Source: Blasia pusilla (lineage: Eukaryota; Marchantiophyta; Marchantiopsida; Blasiales). From it: a DNA stretch of 64,000 bases. Each line of letters starts with the position of its first letter. Within the stretch, counting starts at the first letter, position 1. Below the pieces are notes generated by a model. The model saw only the letters and a list, made by a program, of their open reading frames with translations, was not told the origin of the DNA and did no database searches. Made by a program: the position numbers and the translations under genes. Location of the stretch: positions 8,122,001 to 8,186,000 of the forward strand of contig CM114273.1 of the NCBI GenBank assembly GCA_050084515.1. Reading direction: 5' to 3'. Of this stretch, positions 33,247 through 44,557 are shown in pieces.

Positions 33247-36163
33247 TTATGACTGTTGAGTATTCTGGTTAGTTGCCTCGCTTTCATATTGGCTCACAAT
33301 AGCGTCCAAATCGAGATGATTACATGCATCTGCTTCCAATTCCGCCTCCATGTTCAGATATTTTGATCGTTTCGCTCTGGGAAAGGACTCCACATGGTTC
33401 ATTATTGGTTGGGGTTGATTCTTCCGGGTGGAACGTGAACTCCTTCTCTGATGCATCCGCTCAAACCAACCCATCCGCTGACGCAGCTGACGATCTTGAG
33501 AATTGCCTCCAACAAAGGGTTCGGGGAAGTGTTGTCCAATGTTAATTAAATTTTCTGGAAGTTTGGTGTTCGTCTCTATCCGCGCCTTCAAGTTCAAAAG
33601 TGAGTCCATATCCTTCCGCAAAAGTACATACAAGTGTTCAAGAAGAACATTGCAGAACGGGACTCCAATGGTTGTGGCCAAGCATTTTTCCACCATCTCT
33701 CAAACATCTTCCGGAGTTGTTGCTTGTGCTGTAGGTGTAGTAGCCTGCACCTCTTCTAGACAACCAACATCGTCAAAAAATTCTGATTCCACTGGTGTGT
33801 CTCCATGTTGCTCCTGTGCATGCCTTTGCACCATGTTTTCCAACCCACCGGCTTTGCTACCAAAACGTGTGCCAAGGAAAGACAAAAACTCTACTTCGGA
33901 GTGCCCACTCAACAAAAAGCACTTCACCTAATACAATTTTAAAAGTCTCATTAGGCTGCATGTAAAATCCTCGTACATCTAGTGCAAGAATAAGGCATAC
34001 TTCAAACTATGGACTGTTTGATTTCAGGTGGGATTATAGCTTAATCACCAAATACGGGGTGCAACAAACACACCTGATGTTTGCATGTGAATCCTTCATT
34101 GGCACGAGAGCATGTACAAGCAACATCTTTCTTGTCGTAGTCAACCACATCATGCCAATAGTCTGGCTTGGAGCAACTCTTTACCATTGCAAATTTCCTC
34201 CCATCTACCAATTGAAATGTGACATGGTTCTCTGGGATATCATTTGCCCTTCTGGTAGCCATGAGCATGACTTTCTAGATTGCCTTGTTCCTCACCATAC
34301 CCTCTCGTTTAAAAAATCCCAAGTACCAAAAGAAATCTTCTATTTCCCGACATAAGATCTGCACAAGCCATATGAGCTTCCTGGTGGATTTTGTAGGCAT
34401 GCTAGAATTGAGATGCATCTTCAGATTGTGGTGCCACCTTTCTATCGCGGCATTTGTATCGCGGCATTTGTATCTCGGTTAGATCTTGCATGCTTACGAT
34501 AGCCCTTTGCCCAAGTAACAATCTTAGGATGCCAGTAGTTTAAATTGTACCTCACAAAGTGACGTTCAGTTGTAGCCCACTTGCGCATGAAACGATACGA
34601 GACATCCACAGGATTTGGGACAGAAAACCATTGCTTAATTAATATGTGGCCTACTCCCACAACGGACATAGCTCAGAAGCAATGAAACAAACTACTATCA
34701 CTGACTCGCATAGAACACACCTTCTTCACGTGAGTACATGACACCACCCAAGTCTCTGTTCATGTCTTCTTTTGTAATTGGACAGCGGGCCCGTTGGTGC
34801 AATTGCTTTAACCAATTCTTCCTTACATGCCATAGACATAGGTCTATAGGAACATCAGGGAAGACTTCTCTGATTGCAGATTGTTCCTCTTTGGAGTCAT
34901 CAACTATGAAGCAAGATGGTTTCCAACCGGGGCTATCAACCGACGCAAAATCTCTCGTCATATATGTATCTACCCAATCCTAGATATGGGCCAATGCATC
35001 CACTAGATCCCGATGTTGATGCCTCTGTAAAATGGCCCATACTAGAGGTAATCCGTTCTGAAACTTGTCAAAACCCAGCAACGTGAATAGCTGATACTGT
35101 GAACATAAAAAAGAGTGTGTTCAGGATTCTGACTCTTCATGTACATAGTTATTTAAGTGAACACAACGTTCCAAATGTTAACATTTCTGCCAGATTGTGC
35201 AGCAAATCTCAAATGATACCACAGAACTTATGTAACCTATATACTCCTCTAAGAGAATGACATTATGGTTCTAAGGCCCTGAAATTACGTCATATGTGTT
35301 TGTGCCATGAGTGGCATCCATGGAGATGGCTCCACCGTTACCAAGATGCAAAAGATTCTGAAGCATCCAAGGTGTGGAAATGACCGGACTGAAAGGTTGG
35401 CCTAAACTTGAAATGGCCTCCCTGTAGTGTATGACATTTTCAGGATGAACTGCAACCCAATGTTGGATTGCAGTGGCGTCATCGGTTCCATCATACCCCC
35501 CTTTGCGTCTTCGCATTGAATGCTTGATATTAAGGATATATTGTGGTTTTAACATAGCGTCCCTGCCCCAAGCTTGTTCATGATTAGGATTATTGCGAAT
35601 GTGTTCACAGATCCATCTCCTATGCTCCTTCATGATATTTAAGGGGCTCACGTTCACTCGCAATAACCGTTCAACAAAATCCCTACAATTAGAACTCAAC
35701 TTCGGGGCAACAATTGCATTCGCAATGTCCGCAGTCCTATCTAAGTCCCCATGGCATATACACCCCGCCTTATCGACATGCTTGGAATGCATATGCCTCA
35801 ACATAGAACACCTAGGGCGGTCCTTTGAGGTTACAACAACAAAGTGAAATTGGCATCCACGTCCCTGAGACAGCCCAAATCGTGTACTTTGGCTTTCTGG
35901 CCTACTACCCTACCCTAGGTACAGATGGTATTCCTATGATCCTGGGGTCCATATGAACACCAGTATCGAACTGTAACATGTATGTTCCCCGATTTCTTGG
36001 TATTCCTTTTCCTAAATGTGGTCTGGAAATGTGGTCTTTGTTCTTCACCATGGATGAAGTCTTCAACCCTATCAAAAGGAATCCATGCCTCTTTTCTATT
36101 GCCATACCAAATCAAGTGCTCACTCAAAAAAGGACCAGGGAGAGGGTTTGGATAACATTGCAT
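33247..36163 (-). pseudogene. MULE transposase (mudrA-type), decayed
   Basis: Read right to left: an N-terminal Cys/His DNA-binding region (~36,163-35,600, frame-shifted near 35,880; 'SKHVDKAGCICHGDL'), then the DDE core. The first Asp is in 'SMDATHGTN' (~35,320), followed by an intron 35,288-35,097 and 'LFTLLGFDKFQNGLPLVWAI'. The second Asp is in 'FIVDDSKEEQ' (~34,900), followed by 'CLWHVRKNW'. The catalytic Glu lies in an 'AAIERWH' context near 34,440. A SWIM zinc finger CTC-x8-TCKH follows at ~34,120-34,076, then an intron 34,073-33,928 and a C-terminal tail to 33,247. Disabled by TAG at 34,980-34,982, TAG at 34,275-34,277, TGA at 33,700-33,702 and a 14-bp duplication at 34,446-34,473. Confidence 0.88.
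34446..34473. repeat. 14-bp tandem duplication in the transposase catalytic region
   Basis: CGCGGCATTTGTAT is present twice in direct succession. Fourteen is not a multiple of three, so the second copy shifts the minus-strand frame just before the expected catalytic Glu. The downstream frame is readable only if one copy is ignored. Confidence 0.95.
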
Positions 36164-36989
36164 TCAAATGCAGCTGAATATTTCTTGAATTTCACCATGG
36201 CTATAAGCTATTTAGGGATTCAAGTGCAGGCTCCAATTCAAGTGCAGGCTTCAAGTGTGAATTCTGTCCATTCGACCTGGGTGGGCAAGACCAAACAATA
36301 CATAAATGGAATACCAAAATTCTAGTGCACATAATAACATACATGTTTTGTGGATGACGAACTAATCTTCTATCTTTCACCATGGCCGAATGTGGCACCA
36401 ATAGTTACTTCTGCAAATTAGAAATATTTTTCTGGAACACTCAATGCAAGTTTTCTGTAGGACAAACTCAATCTCACGGACGCAAATAATCTAACGTACA
36501 AACAGTGGTTCTTACATGAAAAAGTTACGGAGCGGACCCCATCCGCCTAATCCGGCCTGTAATCCGCGGTTCGGAGCTCGTAATCAATCTAGTTAGAACC
36601 AATGAAGTGCAAACCCGCTCGTAATCAGATGCTAATCTCGGTCTCCGCATGGTCTCCGCATGCAAAGCGCTCTTCCTTGTTCCGTGTTTATCTCGCTCTT
36701 CTTCTTTTGGCTCAGTCAAGTAACCCGCTCGTAATCAAATGCTAATCCATGCGGGAAAAGGTTTCTCGAGCTCTTCTCTTGGGGCGTCGTGTTTAATTGG
36801 GTTTGGTTTAGGGTCCTTAAACCCGAATCCCGTAAGCAGATAGCAGAGCCGACTGGAGGTGAGCGAACAGCGCGAGAGCCTAACCCCCCGCGAGAGCCCT
36901 AACGCCGTCAAGAACGGACGTCGTCAAGAACGCCGTCCATCCCTCCCCGTCCTCCATACCGTCCCGTCCGTCTCTCGAAGGCGTCCGTC
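36164..36989. other. MULE right subterminal region
   Basis: Between the transposase start and the right terminal repeat. It contains an 18-bp duplication (AATTCAAGTGCAGGCT, about 36,221-36,258) and, at 36,590-36,740, two copies of CCCGCTCGTAATCARATGCTAAT. The promoter of the transposase should lie here. No TATA box could be assigned with confidence. Confidence 0.45.
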
Positions 36990-37064
36990 GCGACCCTAAA
37001 ACCTGGGCCCGACCCAGCTCGAGGTAGGCGCTACCCTACGCACATTGAATGCATTTCCGGGACA
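36990..37064 (-). repeat. right terminal inverted repeat of the putative MULE
   Basis: Reverse complement of the left repeat. It contains CCTGGGCCCGACCCAGCTCG, AGGTAGGCGCTACCCTACGC and GAATGCATTTCCGGGACA. It diverges from the left copy outside 37,064. Confidence 0.7.
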
Positions 37065-38659
37065 GATGAAGGTAGTACACGTGAGCGGCCTGTGCATGGA
37101 AAGTTGGGAACGGACCTCCCTCTACTAGCGCTGCGCACAGGCTGCACAGCCGGAGTTCTGCTGCGGTGCTTCGTGCACTAGTAATTCGGGAATAAGTAGT
37201 CTCATGCCGCGTGTGCGTGCGGAGTGATTATGCTCGGACGGCTTGGCAAGTGTGGTCCTTTCGTGCACTCACTCAATACAACATTCAGATTCCTGAAACA
37301 GATGCTGGAAGGACTCTTGCTTGGGCTGGGGATGGGGACGGGGATGGTAGATAATAACGTCCGCAGCGCACTTCAATCCTCCGGGGTAGAGGCGAATATC
37401 ATCACTGCATCTTCTAAAACTAGGCCGGCCAGTGGTGGTTTTATCATGGATCTCTCCGATAAAAGTGACTATTGGAACATCAGCCGGTAACGAACAGTGA
37501 ATAGAGCGGTTGGCAGAGCGGAACTACTGCCATTTTTCTTTCTTCTGCTGAGAGTTCAATTTGCCAGCGAAAAGTAGGGGCGAATATCATCATCATCATG
37601 GGCTCTACTTTCCAGCGGAGAATGGAACTCTCGACTTCATTATATTTTGGAAGAGGCCTCGTCCAATGCCTGTATGGCCTTTGATTCCTTCATCCGGATA
37701 GATCGATATAATTGCTGCTGGAGACCTCCGTACAAAATTAATGACATCGATTAGGGTCGCTCTCAAACGCCTACTCCTAGAAGGTCCTCAAGAGAGAGAA
37801 ATCATCTACCCGTGTGGCGAGATAAAGGTTTAAGCCATTGGTGCCAATTTGGCTTACCCCCAGCTATTACTATATCGCGAAACTCGCCTTTAAAAAAAAA
37901 AAGCCGTAGTTACGATCGACGCCTGCCAAAGATCTGTACGACTAGAAGTAGAAACGAGAAATGCGAAACGAGAAAAAGAGTGCTGATCTTTTCCCATCCT
38001 CTCCACGACAAAACACCCCACCTAATCAACCTCGGTTGTCGAAATCTCGAACGCCAGACGGCCGATTCCGTCCTCCCAGCGCCGCAGTAGAACCCGAAAA
38101 GTAGATCTGAACACTCTGATCAATCGAGTCTCGCTCAGCGGTTTCAGCCGAGCGCTTGCCTCCCTCGATCCCAAAGCGCGGACTGTCGATCGAGAAGCTG
38201 GAGAGCCATTGCCATCAGGAGCCGATGGAGCGATCCCCGGCAAGAAACTGAAAACGCGCCGGAAAGAGGCGATGGATGAATTGTGCTACTAGCTTCACCT
38301 GAGAACGAATACGAAAATCAGAATCATTTGTTTTGAACGGTGTGGGCCCGGCGGCCATCGATCGATAGGTAGCGAACGCAACACAGATCCGCTTTCCTCT
38401 CTTCTCTCCCTAGTTGTACACACCAGGCTGTCGCACATTGGATCGCTTGCAACCGCCGTCACCATTGCTTGTCGCATTAAAAAACGAACGACGGACCTTC
38501 TCCGTCGCCTTACGACATCGCTGCCAGCCGTGCGCATTCTGAAGTGCCAACAATCCAGCTCGCGCTGCTGTATGCGCTTGTACTGTTCTACCTGAGATCC
38601 CTCGTAGGACTGGCGGCGCTGGTCAGATTCCGCGGAAACCATTGCGCTCGCTTTGTTCC

Positions 38660-38662
<3 letters not shown>
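37065..38662. other. intergenic, GC-richer stretch upstream of the MGC gene
   Basis: No supported gene. GCGAATATCATC occurs at 37,391 and 37,581. The sequence looks like single-copy intergenic or promoter DNA rather than transposon. Confidence 0.4.

Positions 38663-38703
<41 letters not shown>
38663..38703. repeat. (GA)n microsatellite
   Basis: GA tract of about 20 units followed by GA-rich imperfect sequence to ~38,805. It lies ~550 bp upstream of the small MGC gene, so it may be in its promoter or leader. GA tracts bind BBR/BPC-type factors in plants. Confidence 0.95.
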
Positions 38704-38714
<11 letters not shown>

Positions 38715-39241
38715 AAAACGAAAGTAGGAAAGAGAAAGACGGAGAAAGAGAGCGGGCGAGGGAGGGAGGAAGTGAAACAGAGACAGCCACGGAAAGAGAA
38801 AGAGTAGGAAGGGTAGTAAAATTGGGAGATGTCTGGCTGGACAGGGGCCAGCTGTGCATACATGTGCGCGCGCGTCCTAGGCCTGCACAGCTCCGAGTGC
38901 ACTACGCAGGGAACTGGATTACTGCACTGCAGCGCTTTCGTCACTACCTTATAGCCGTCTCGCAGCGGACAATCTGTCCGGCAGTCTACCAAAGCTCTAG
39001 CGTTTCTTCGGTGCGGAAGTCGCTTACCTCCCTCTCAGCCTGTCGGACTCTTGATAGTACGAACCGCTTCGAATTGAGGAATCGTTCGCTCGCTCGCTCG
39101 ATCGAAGGACCGCGAGAGCAGTGGTTGCGTGCGGCAGCTGTGCCGAAGAAAGAATTGTTGCCAATACGTGAGGAAGTGGTCGCAATTCGTTGAAGTTCGA
39201 GGCAGTGTAATCAAGGTGGTTGATCGATCTAGTTGGAGAGC

Positions 39242-39400
39242 ATGGGCTGTGTGAAGAGCAAAGAAAAAGTAGAGGCTCCAGCGGCCGGCGATGGCGCAAC
39301 AGCTCCGACTGTTGCCGAGACGCCAGCAGAGGAAGCACCTGCGGTCACGACCTCCGAGGGACAGCCTGCGGAGAGCGCTCCCATGGCTGTCGCCACATGA
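39242..39400 (+). CDS. small acylated-type protein, 52 residues (MGCVKSK...)
   Basis: ATG to TGA without introns. The product starts MGCVKSKEK, then is Ala/Pro/Glu/Thr-rich to the end ('TAPTVAETPAEEAPAVTTS' pattern). Met-Gly-Cys with Ser and Lys at positions 6-7 is the classic N-myristoylation plus palmitoylation signal that anchors plant proteins to the plasma membrane. The remainder has no domain and is predicted disordered. The frame is GC-rich (many GCN codons) compared with flanking DNA, and it sits in a transposon-poor stretch. I know no named family. The Gly2/Cys3 motif and the codon bias are what support it; a chance 53-codon frame remains possible. Confidence 0.55.
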   Translation: MGCVKSKEKVEAPAAGDGATAPTVAETPAEEAPAVTTSEGQPAESAPMAVAT

Positions 39401-41544
39401 TCCATTTACGCGGCTGGGCATGGACGATGGGAGCTAGTTACTGTCATTTAGCGGCTAGCCTCTACTCACGTCTTCATTTCTCTTCTTCGTCTTCTTCTTG
39501 GGACTTTACGTGTGAGTAAAATGACGGAAGCGTCGTTAGTTTCCTATCTATAGTCAGCTAGCTAGCCGCAATCCATCGATCGATCATAGCATGGAGTTTC
39601 TACGATCTCGTGAGCACGGCACCGAAGTACGCGGCAGTCAGTCGGTCTTGTAGTTCTCCGGACGTATCTGCTGGCGATGGTGGGAGATTTTACAAAATCA
39701 GAAAGGCTGAACAGAATTCGTCAGAGAGACTCTACACTCACTCAATACTACCTGTCGAAGCCTAACCTAACGACCTGAAATCTCGCGGCCGATTGTACGG
39801 TGGTGTAAATAGGGGGAGAGAGAGAGAGTACTCATATAGTCCGTCTGATCGGACGGTACTATTTGATACAAAAAGAGAGAGAGAGAGAGATGAAATGTTG
39901 ATTGAGGAGGTGTTACGTTTGTCGGTTGATGGGGGTTTAGGTTGACTGAGGATGTCCTCGCGGGAATTTCTGGATCGATTGGGCTGGTGATGACTCGTTA
40001 CTCCAATATTTGGTCGGACCTTGAAGATTCCATTCATCTCTAGATAGATGTTCACTGCAACAATTCGGAAAGAACCTCGTACCGCTCTCTATCTCCTTGA
40101 TTCTTCGTAAATTTTAAATTCGACTTCTTTCTCCATTCGGGCCCTTCAGTTGGGATATGCATGCGCACGTTTCTCGAGAGTCTGTCTTTCGACGCGTATG
40201 ATCGGCTCGTGATTCTTTCCGAGAACTCGAGCAAAGCAATATGCATGCCAAAGTGGCTAGATTGACAGATCATGCTCACTACGACATAGAATTTGATATT
40301 CATTACTTGTCTTGATTGTACATGTAGATACTGCTATCTCTGATTGTCGATAAATTCATTTATTAATTACATGGTCCCATCTTTATTATTGAAAAAATTT
40401 GCTACCACTCTATATGGTAATCTCTTCCAAGTGCATGTGCTAAGAACTGGATGCATGGGTGTGCAGTCATTGGGCCTTAATGAGCTTGGAGCAGTTCATA
40501 TCGTAAGTCGTCGGTTGCAATTGTCTAGTCCAGGCCACTATTGAACTGTATATGTTCGCGAGTAACATTTCAGATCATCTCGAGCTGTTGTTGGGTCGCA
40601 AGGCTACCGAAGACGCTACTGGTTGTGTATCTCTGTGCGCTTGTCGGCGTGGCCGAAGGGTGCCGAGTGATGTATATGGTCTCTAGGTCACTGTTCTTTT
40701 CTCGACTAGAATATGCATCTATTATTGATTCTTGCGCACACTTGTCGATGGACGACAATGTCACTGATGTCTATGTGAACAAGTTTTCGAATTCTTGGGA
40801 CTATCTCCACTGCATACGGTGGTACACTAGATTGTCGCAGGTGGTGCGATAGACTTAAAACGCTCACGTTTCTTCAAGTTCATCACTACACCACCTTCGA
40901 GAATCAATCGTTTGGCTATTTTGGCTTGTATCGTCGCTAGTCGATTGCTGAGGACTCAAATTATCGCTCCCAGACCACTGCAATGTTGTACCGCCGCAAC
41001 GACGGAGCTCGAGAAACTAGTCTTGTGGTCGGTGTCATTTAGCAAAGGCCACGGAAGCTGATGCGGTCTGGCTGCATCACACCGTTTTGTTAGCGTTTGC
41101 TGATACCTTGGGATCATTTTCGTCACGCCCCGGCTTTTCAAATGGGTCCTGGCACCAAGAATAATACTAGCACACGGAGTTCTCAAGTGAAAGTGTTGGG
41201 TCCGTGAGTGAGACCTGCCAGCGAGGATTGGAATCCCAATTCGAGAGGGGTTCCGACGCATGGAGCTACGTACATAAAGTGGTCCTGGCCATGCATGGGC
41301 GTTGCGACAGACGACGATTCCCGCATGGATGCGCACGCATACGCTGTAAGAGAGGACGCGTGGGATTCATCGGTACGCACAGCATAACGAACGAAGGGTG
41401 AGTTGTTGAGGAACACTCCGTGTATTAACGGAGCACGTCCGTAAATGCGTTATCCGTCCATTTACTAGTATACTGCTCGCGCGGGTGAAAAATCTGGGTT
41501 TATCACTTAATTAATCGTCCCGGGAAGCTTAAAAAGTTTAGGGT
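39401..41544. other. downstream of the MGC gene, nothing recognised
   Basis: It probably includes the 3' untranslated region of the small gene. Short GA runs lie at 39,815-39,838 and 39,872-39,890. Frames of up to 126 codons (40.5-41.4 kb) show no domain. Confidence 0.4.
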
Positions 41545-41905
41545 TCAGTCGACACCTAGACGGAAAAAGAATATACACTTTAATAGAACTTAGGATGGGA
41601 AACCCATAGAATACAAAGGAGGGGGGCATAGGGAGAAAAAAACCCAAATAGACGGAACGGGTATCTCTCCCCCTAACGACCGGAATCACCATAAGAGAAG
41701 AGATAATATCAGCAACACCAATAGAATTATGATTACTACTTAGTGGGTCTCTAGCATAGGCGTCTTTGGAGGGCATGAGCCCGTCGCAAAAGCCCATTAG
41801 TATGGGCACGCTGCAAAGTTATGGAGACCCGTTGTCTACATTATAGTATCGCAGTGGTTAAAGACAACCCATCTTGATTGGAGATGATGAGCACAATCCG
41901 TTTAA
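41545..41905 (-). mobile_element. LINE 3' end, ~360 bp copy
   Basis: On the minus strand it is collinear with 9,900-10,255: 'CATCATCTCCA', 'GGGTTGTC', 'CGGGTCTCCATA', 'GCAGCGTGCCCA', 'CTAATGGG', 'GTTGCTGATATT', 'GTCGTTAGGGGGA', then CCCCCCTCCTTTGTATTC and ATGGGTTTCCCAT. It holds the last codons and 3' tail of the same LINE family, truncated at the 5' side. Confidence 0.85.
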
Positions 41906-43735
41906 GGTTCCCAAACCCTGAACGTTTGGAAATCCAAATAGGAGGGGTTCTCAAAGTGGAAAGAAAACACCGTTTTTTGGAGTCCAAGAGTGAAAGGACT
42001 CAAAAAATTTAAATTTGTATGTTACAAATAAATTAAAAAAAATTTATGCTCCCACTAGTACGTAAAATGTTTTTTATCTATCCGATTGCTACTTGTCAAA
42101 CATAGAAATATTTGCAAATAAATAAGACACTCTCCAATAGTACTATAAATAGGGGTGAGATAATTGGGAATGAAAAAACTCATACGTGGAAGATGATAAT
42201 GTGAAATTATAGGACACACAATGAATAAATTTTAATCTTAAAAAATATGATAAAAAGTAAGAGAGATCAATTCACTTTATACAACATCTAATTTGGCTCA
42301 AGGTAATTTTTCCTATATTTTCTTTTATTAAATTTGAAAGAATAATTTATCTCTTTTCCAATCCCAATCTTTCAATGAGTAAAAGAAAATCACTAATTTT
42401 GATAAAATTTTTCCCAAGAGAGGGATCAAAATTTTCCCCCAATCTACCTTGAAAGTTAAAAATAATATAGAAATCATGGAAAAATTTGATAAGGGTCTTG
42501 AAAGTTTATCAATGAGTAAAACAATTCACTGATTTTGATCCAAAGTTTGTTTCAAAATATTCTTGAAAAATCCCTCACAATTAAAGCTTGAAAAAGAGAG
42601 TAAATGATATATTTCTTAAGGAATATATAACTTCCCTTCCAAAAGTAACTTGGAAATTTTTTTTCCTGAATTTTAAATAATAATTTCAATTTTGATACTG
42701 ATCATGAAAAATAGGTAAAAGTGTTTTTGAGATTCCATTTTTTAATTAAATTTATCTTTAAAAATAATTAATTATTTAAAAACCTCCTTTCTATTCAAAT
42801 CTTATCTTAGTATAGGGAAAATTAAACAATAATTGAAAAATTGAAAAGCTTCACACGCAGCGTTCATCGGGAGTCTCTTAGACAAGGCTAATGCCCTTAA
42901 TAATATGATGATTCTCCTACATTAGTATTGACCAATGTATGTGGAGAAGCGGGGCTAGGAGTATACCTAGCTTGCAATAAATCTTAGAGTGTTGCGGTGA
43001 ATGTGAACTTGCAAGTTGTAATTCCAATTGAGATGGAGATGTCGTGGAAACCACCTGTTGGTTGGGAATTGACACGACGGAATTAAGTCAAGATTCCGGG
43101 GAGTATCTGATGAAAATTGGACGTGTCGATGAAATTCTAATGGGTTTCTCACTGTTGGCCGAACCCAGTTTACCGGTTGTCGGAAAACTGGAAGAGTTTA
43201 GTGTAGAAAACTGCTAAAGAAGCATAACTGGTGGGAAACGGCTCTCACACCGCCATGGAGAACGAAATTTTGCGATGAGAGAATAAGTGGAGGGTGGTTC
43301 CCTTATCAATTATATAGGGTATGTATAAGCAACCCTAACCCTAATCTTAACTATAGTCTCGAGTTAGACTAACTGTGATTAACTAACCATAGTTAAGATA
43401 ATCGCGTTTATCTGACTAACCAAGATTCAACTTTCCTACTTTGTGTGAGTACCAAGTGGAGCAGTTTCGATGTCTGATGACCTTGACTGTAACTTAGTCT
43501 TCAATATTTAGGGGTTAGGAAGTGACACTCCGAAGAACTCACAAGAGTACATTTGCATATTGAATTCATCTTAGCCCTCCATGGTAGGGCGAGCCGCGGG
43601 GTCGAGTGAGGCGGTTGAGGTAGGACTCGGGAGCAGCGAGAGTTGAGGACCCTACGGGGTAGTTTGGAGGAGGTGGAGGGGGCTGTCATTTGCATGCCTC
43701 CCTACTCCTCACTCCTCTCGCCTAGTCTTGCACTT
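41906..43735. other. AT-rich non-coding stretch, then LTR-like sequence
   Basis: 41.99-42.84 kb is strongly AT-rich with no frame. 42.85-43.5 kb has the look of a retroelement LTR or leader, with a TATATAGGGTATGTATAAG signal at about 43,312 and CCCTAACCCTAATC after it. I could not identify a family or ends. Confidence 0.4.
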
Positions 43736-44010
43736 GACTGTCCGTTCTCCATTCGAGATTCCACTCCCTTGCTGCGCTCGAGTGAGTTGAGTCTCCACTC
43801 CATTCGTTGATGCACTCGAGTCTTCGCCGCTCTCGAGTCCAAACTCTCCATTCCTTTGCTCAATTTGCTGCACCCGCTCTTAATGCTTGCGTCTGAACTC
43901 TCCGTGCTCTTGAGTCTCCACTCTTAGTTGCTGCACTTGAGTCTACACTCTCCGTTGCTGCTTGAGTCTCCGCCGTTGTGGAGTCCAGACTCTCCATTCC
44001 ATTCTTGCTC
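43736..44010. repeat. degenerate GAGTCTCCACTC minisatellite
   Basis: Units of the type GAGTCTCCACTCTCCGTTGCTGCACTC, roughly 27-50 bp apart, recur with substitutions and indels. No coding potential. Confidence 0.7.
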
Positions 44011-44224
44011 TACAAGGATCCAATTGGAGATTAGGCTATCTCCTAGGGTTGTTGCAAGAAATCAAAAGATATAAATGGCTCAACTGAGTTAGGTAATCCT
44101 CAAATTTTGACAATAGGTCTTTAACTTGATCCACCAATCTTTATTAGCTTTTCTACCTAGAGGCTTCAACATCTCTAAATTGTGTCTCCTCTAAGCCTAC
44201 TCTTCAACTTTATGAGAGAGCAAC

Positions 44225-44519
44225 ATACTGGCCCAATTTTGAACTTATAGGGAAAAAACTTTGAGCATACTTGAATTTATATTTGGAGAAATTATCCTCG
44301 ATTTCCTACAAGAAGTCAAAAGCCAAGGAGGTGACCTCCAAGCATTGGTTACCGTGGAGAGAGTTTGGGAGAGGGAAGGGGGTATACCCAAGGAGAGAGA
44401 GAGCTTTGGAGCTTATTCTCTCTTTATTGAACCTCTTAGCATGAGGCAGTGGAACTATGGTCCTCCTTGACTTGTGTATGTAACCAAGCCTCTCATTAAG
44501 AGAGTGGGTATGGTTTGAT

Positions 44520-44530
<11 letters not shown>
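44225..44530 (+). repeat. dispersed repeat family R1, copy 2
   Basis: Collinear with the reverse complement of 15,960-16,230 and with 47,870-48,140. Blocks shared include 'AGCCAAGGAGGTGACCTCC', 'GGTTACCGTGGAGAGAGTTT', 'GAACCTCTTAGCATGAGGC' and 'AACCAAGCCTCTCATTAAG'. It ends next to the (GA)n tract at 44,521. Confidence 0.75.

Positions 44531-44554
<24 letters not shown>
44521..44554. repeat. (GA)n microsatellite
   Basis: AG tract of ~17 units directly abutting the 5' end of the decayed chromovirus LTR. Confidence 0.95.

Positions 44555-44557
<3 letters not shown>

Larger units (their letters stand above)
18646..37064. mobile_element. putative large Mutator-like element (MULE) with nested chromovirus
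   Basis: The two ends carry an inverted ~70-bp terminal repeat. A decayed MULE transposase reads inward from the right end, and an unrecognised multi-exon gene reads inward from the left end. A Ty3/gypsy element is inserted inside the left gene. Without the nested insertion (about 7 kb) the element would be ~11 kb. I found no convincing 9-bp target duplication outside the repeats, so the exact ends, and the claim that all this is one transposon, are inferred from layout. The alternative is two unrelated copies of a dispersed repeat in opposite orientation. Confidence 0.55.

Noticed and set aside
29611-36163. Idea that UAG/UGA are reassigned or edited to Gln/Arg codons in these genes
   Set aside because: U-to-C editing restoring such codons is known only in organelle transcripts of some land plants. 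The synthetase gene uses normal codons and ends in TAA. Transposon decay explains the stops.
43335-43348. CCCTAACCCTAA, telomere-like
   Set aside because: Barely two units inside LTR-like sequence; not an interstitial telomere array.
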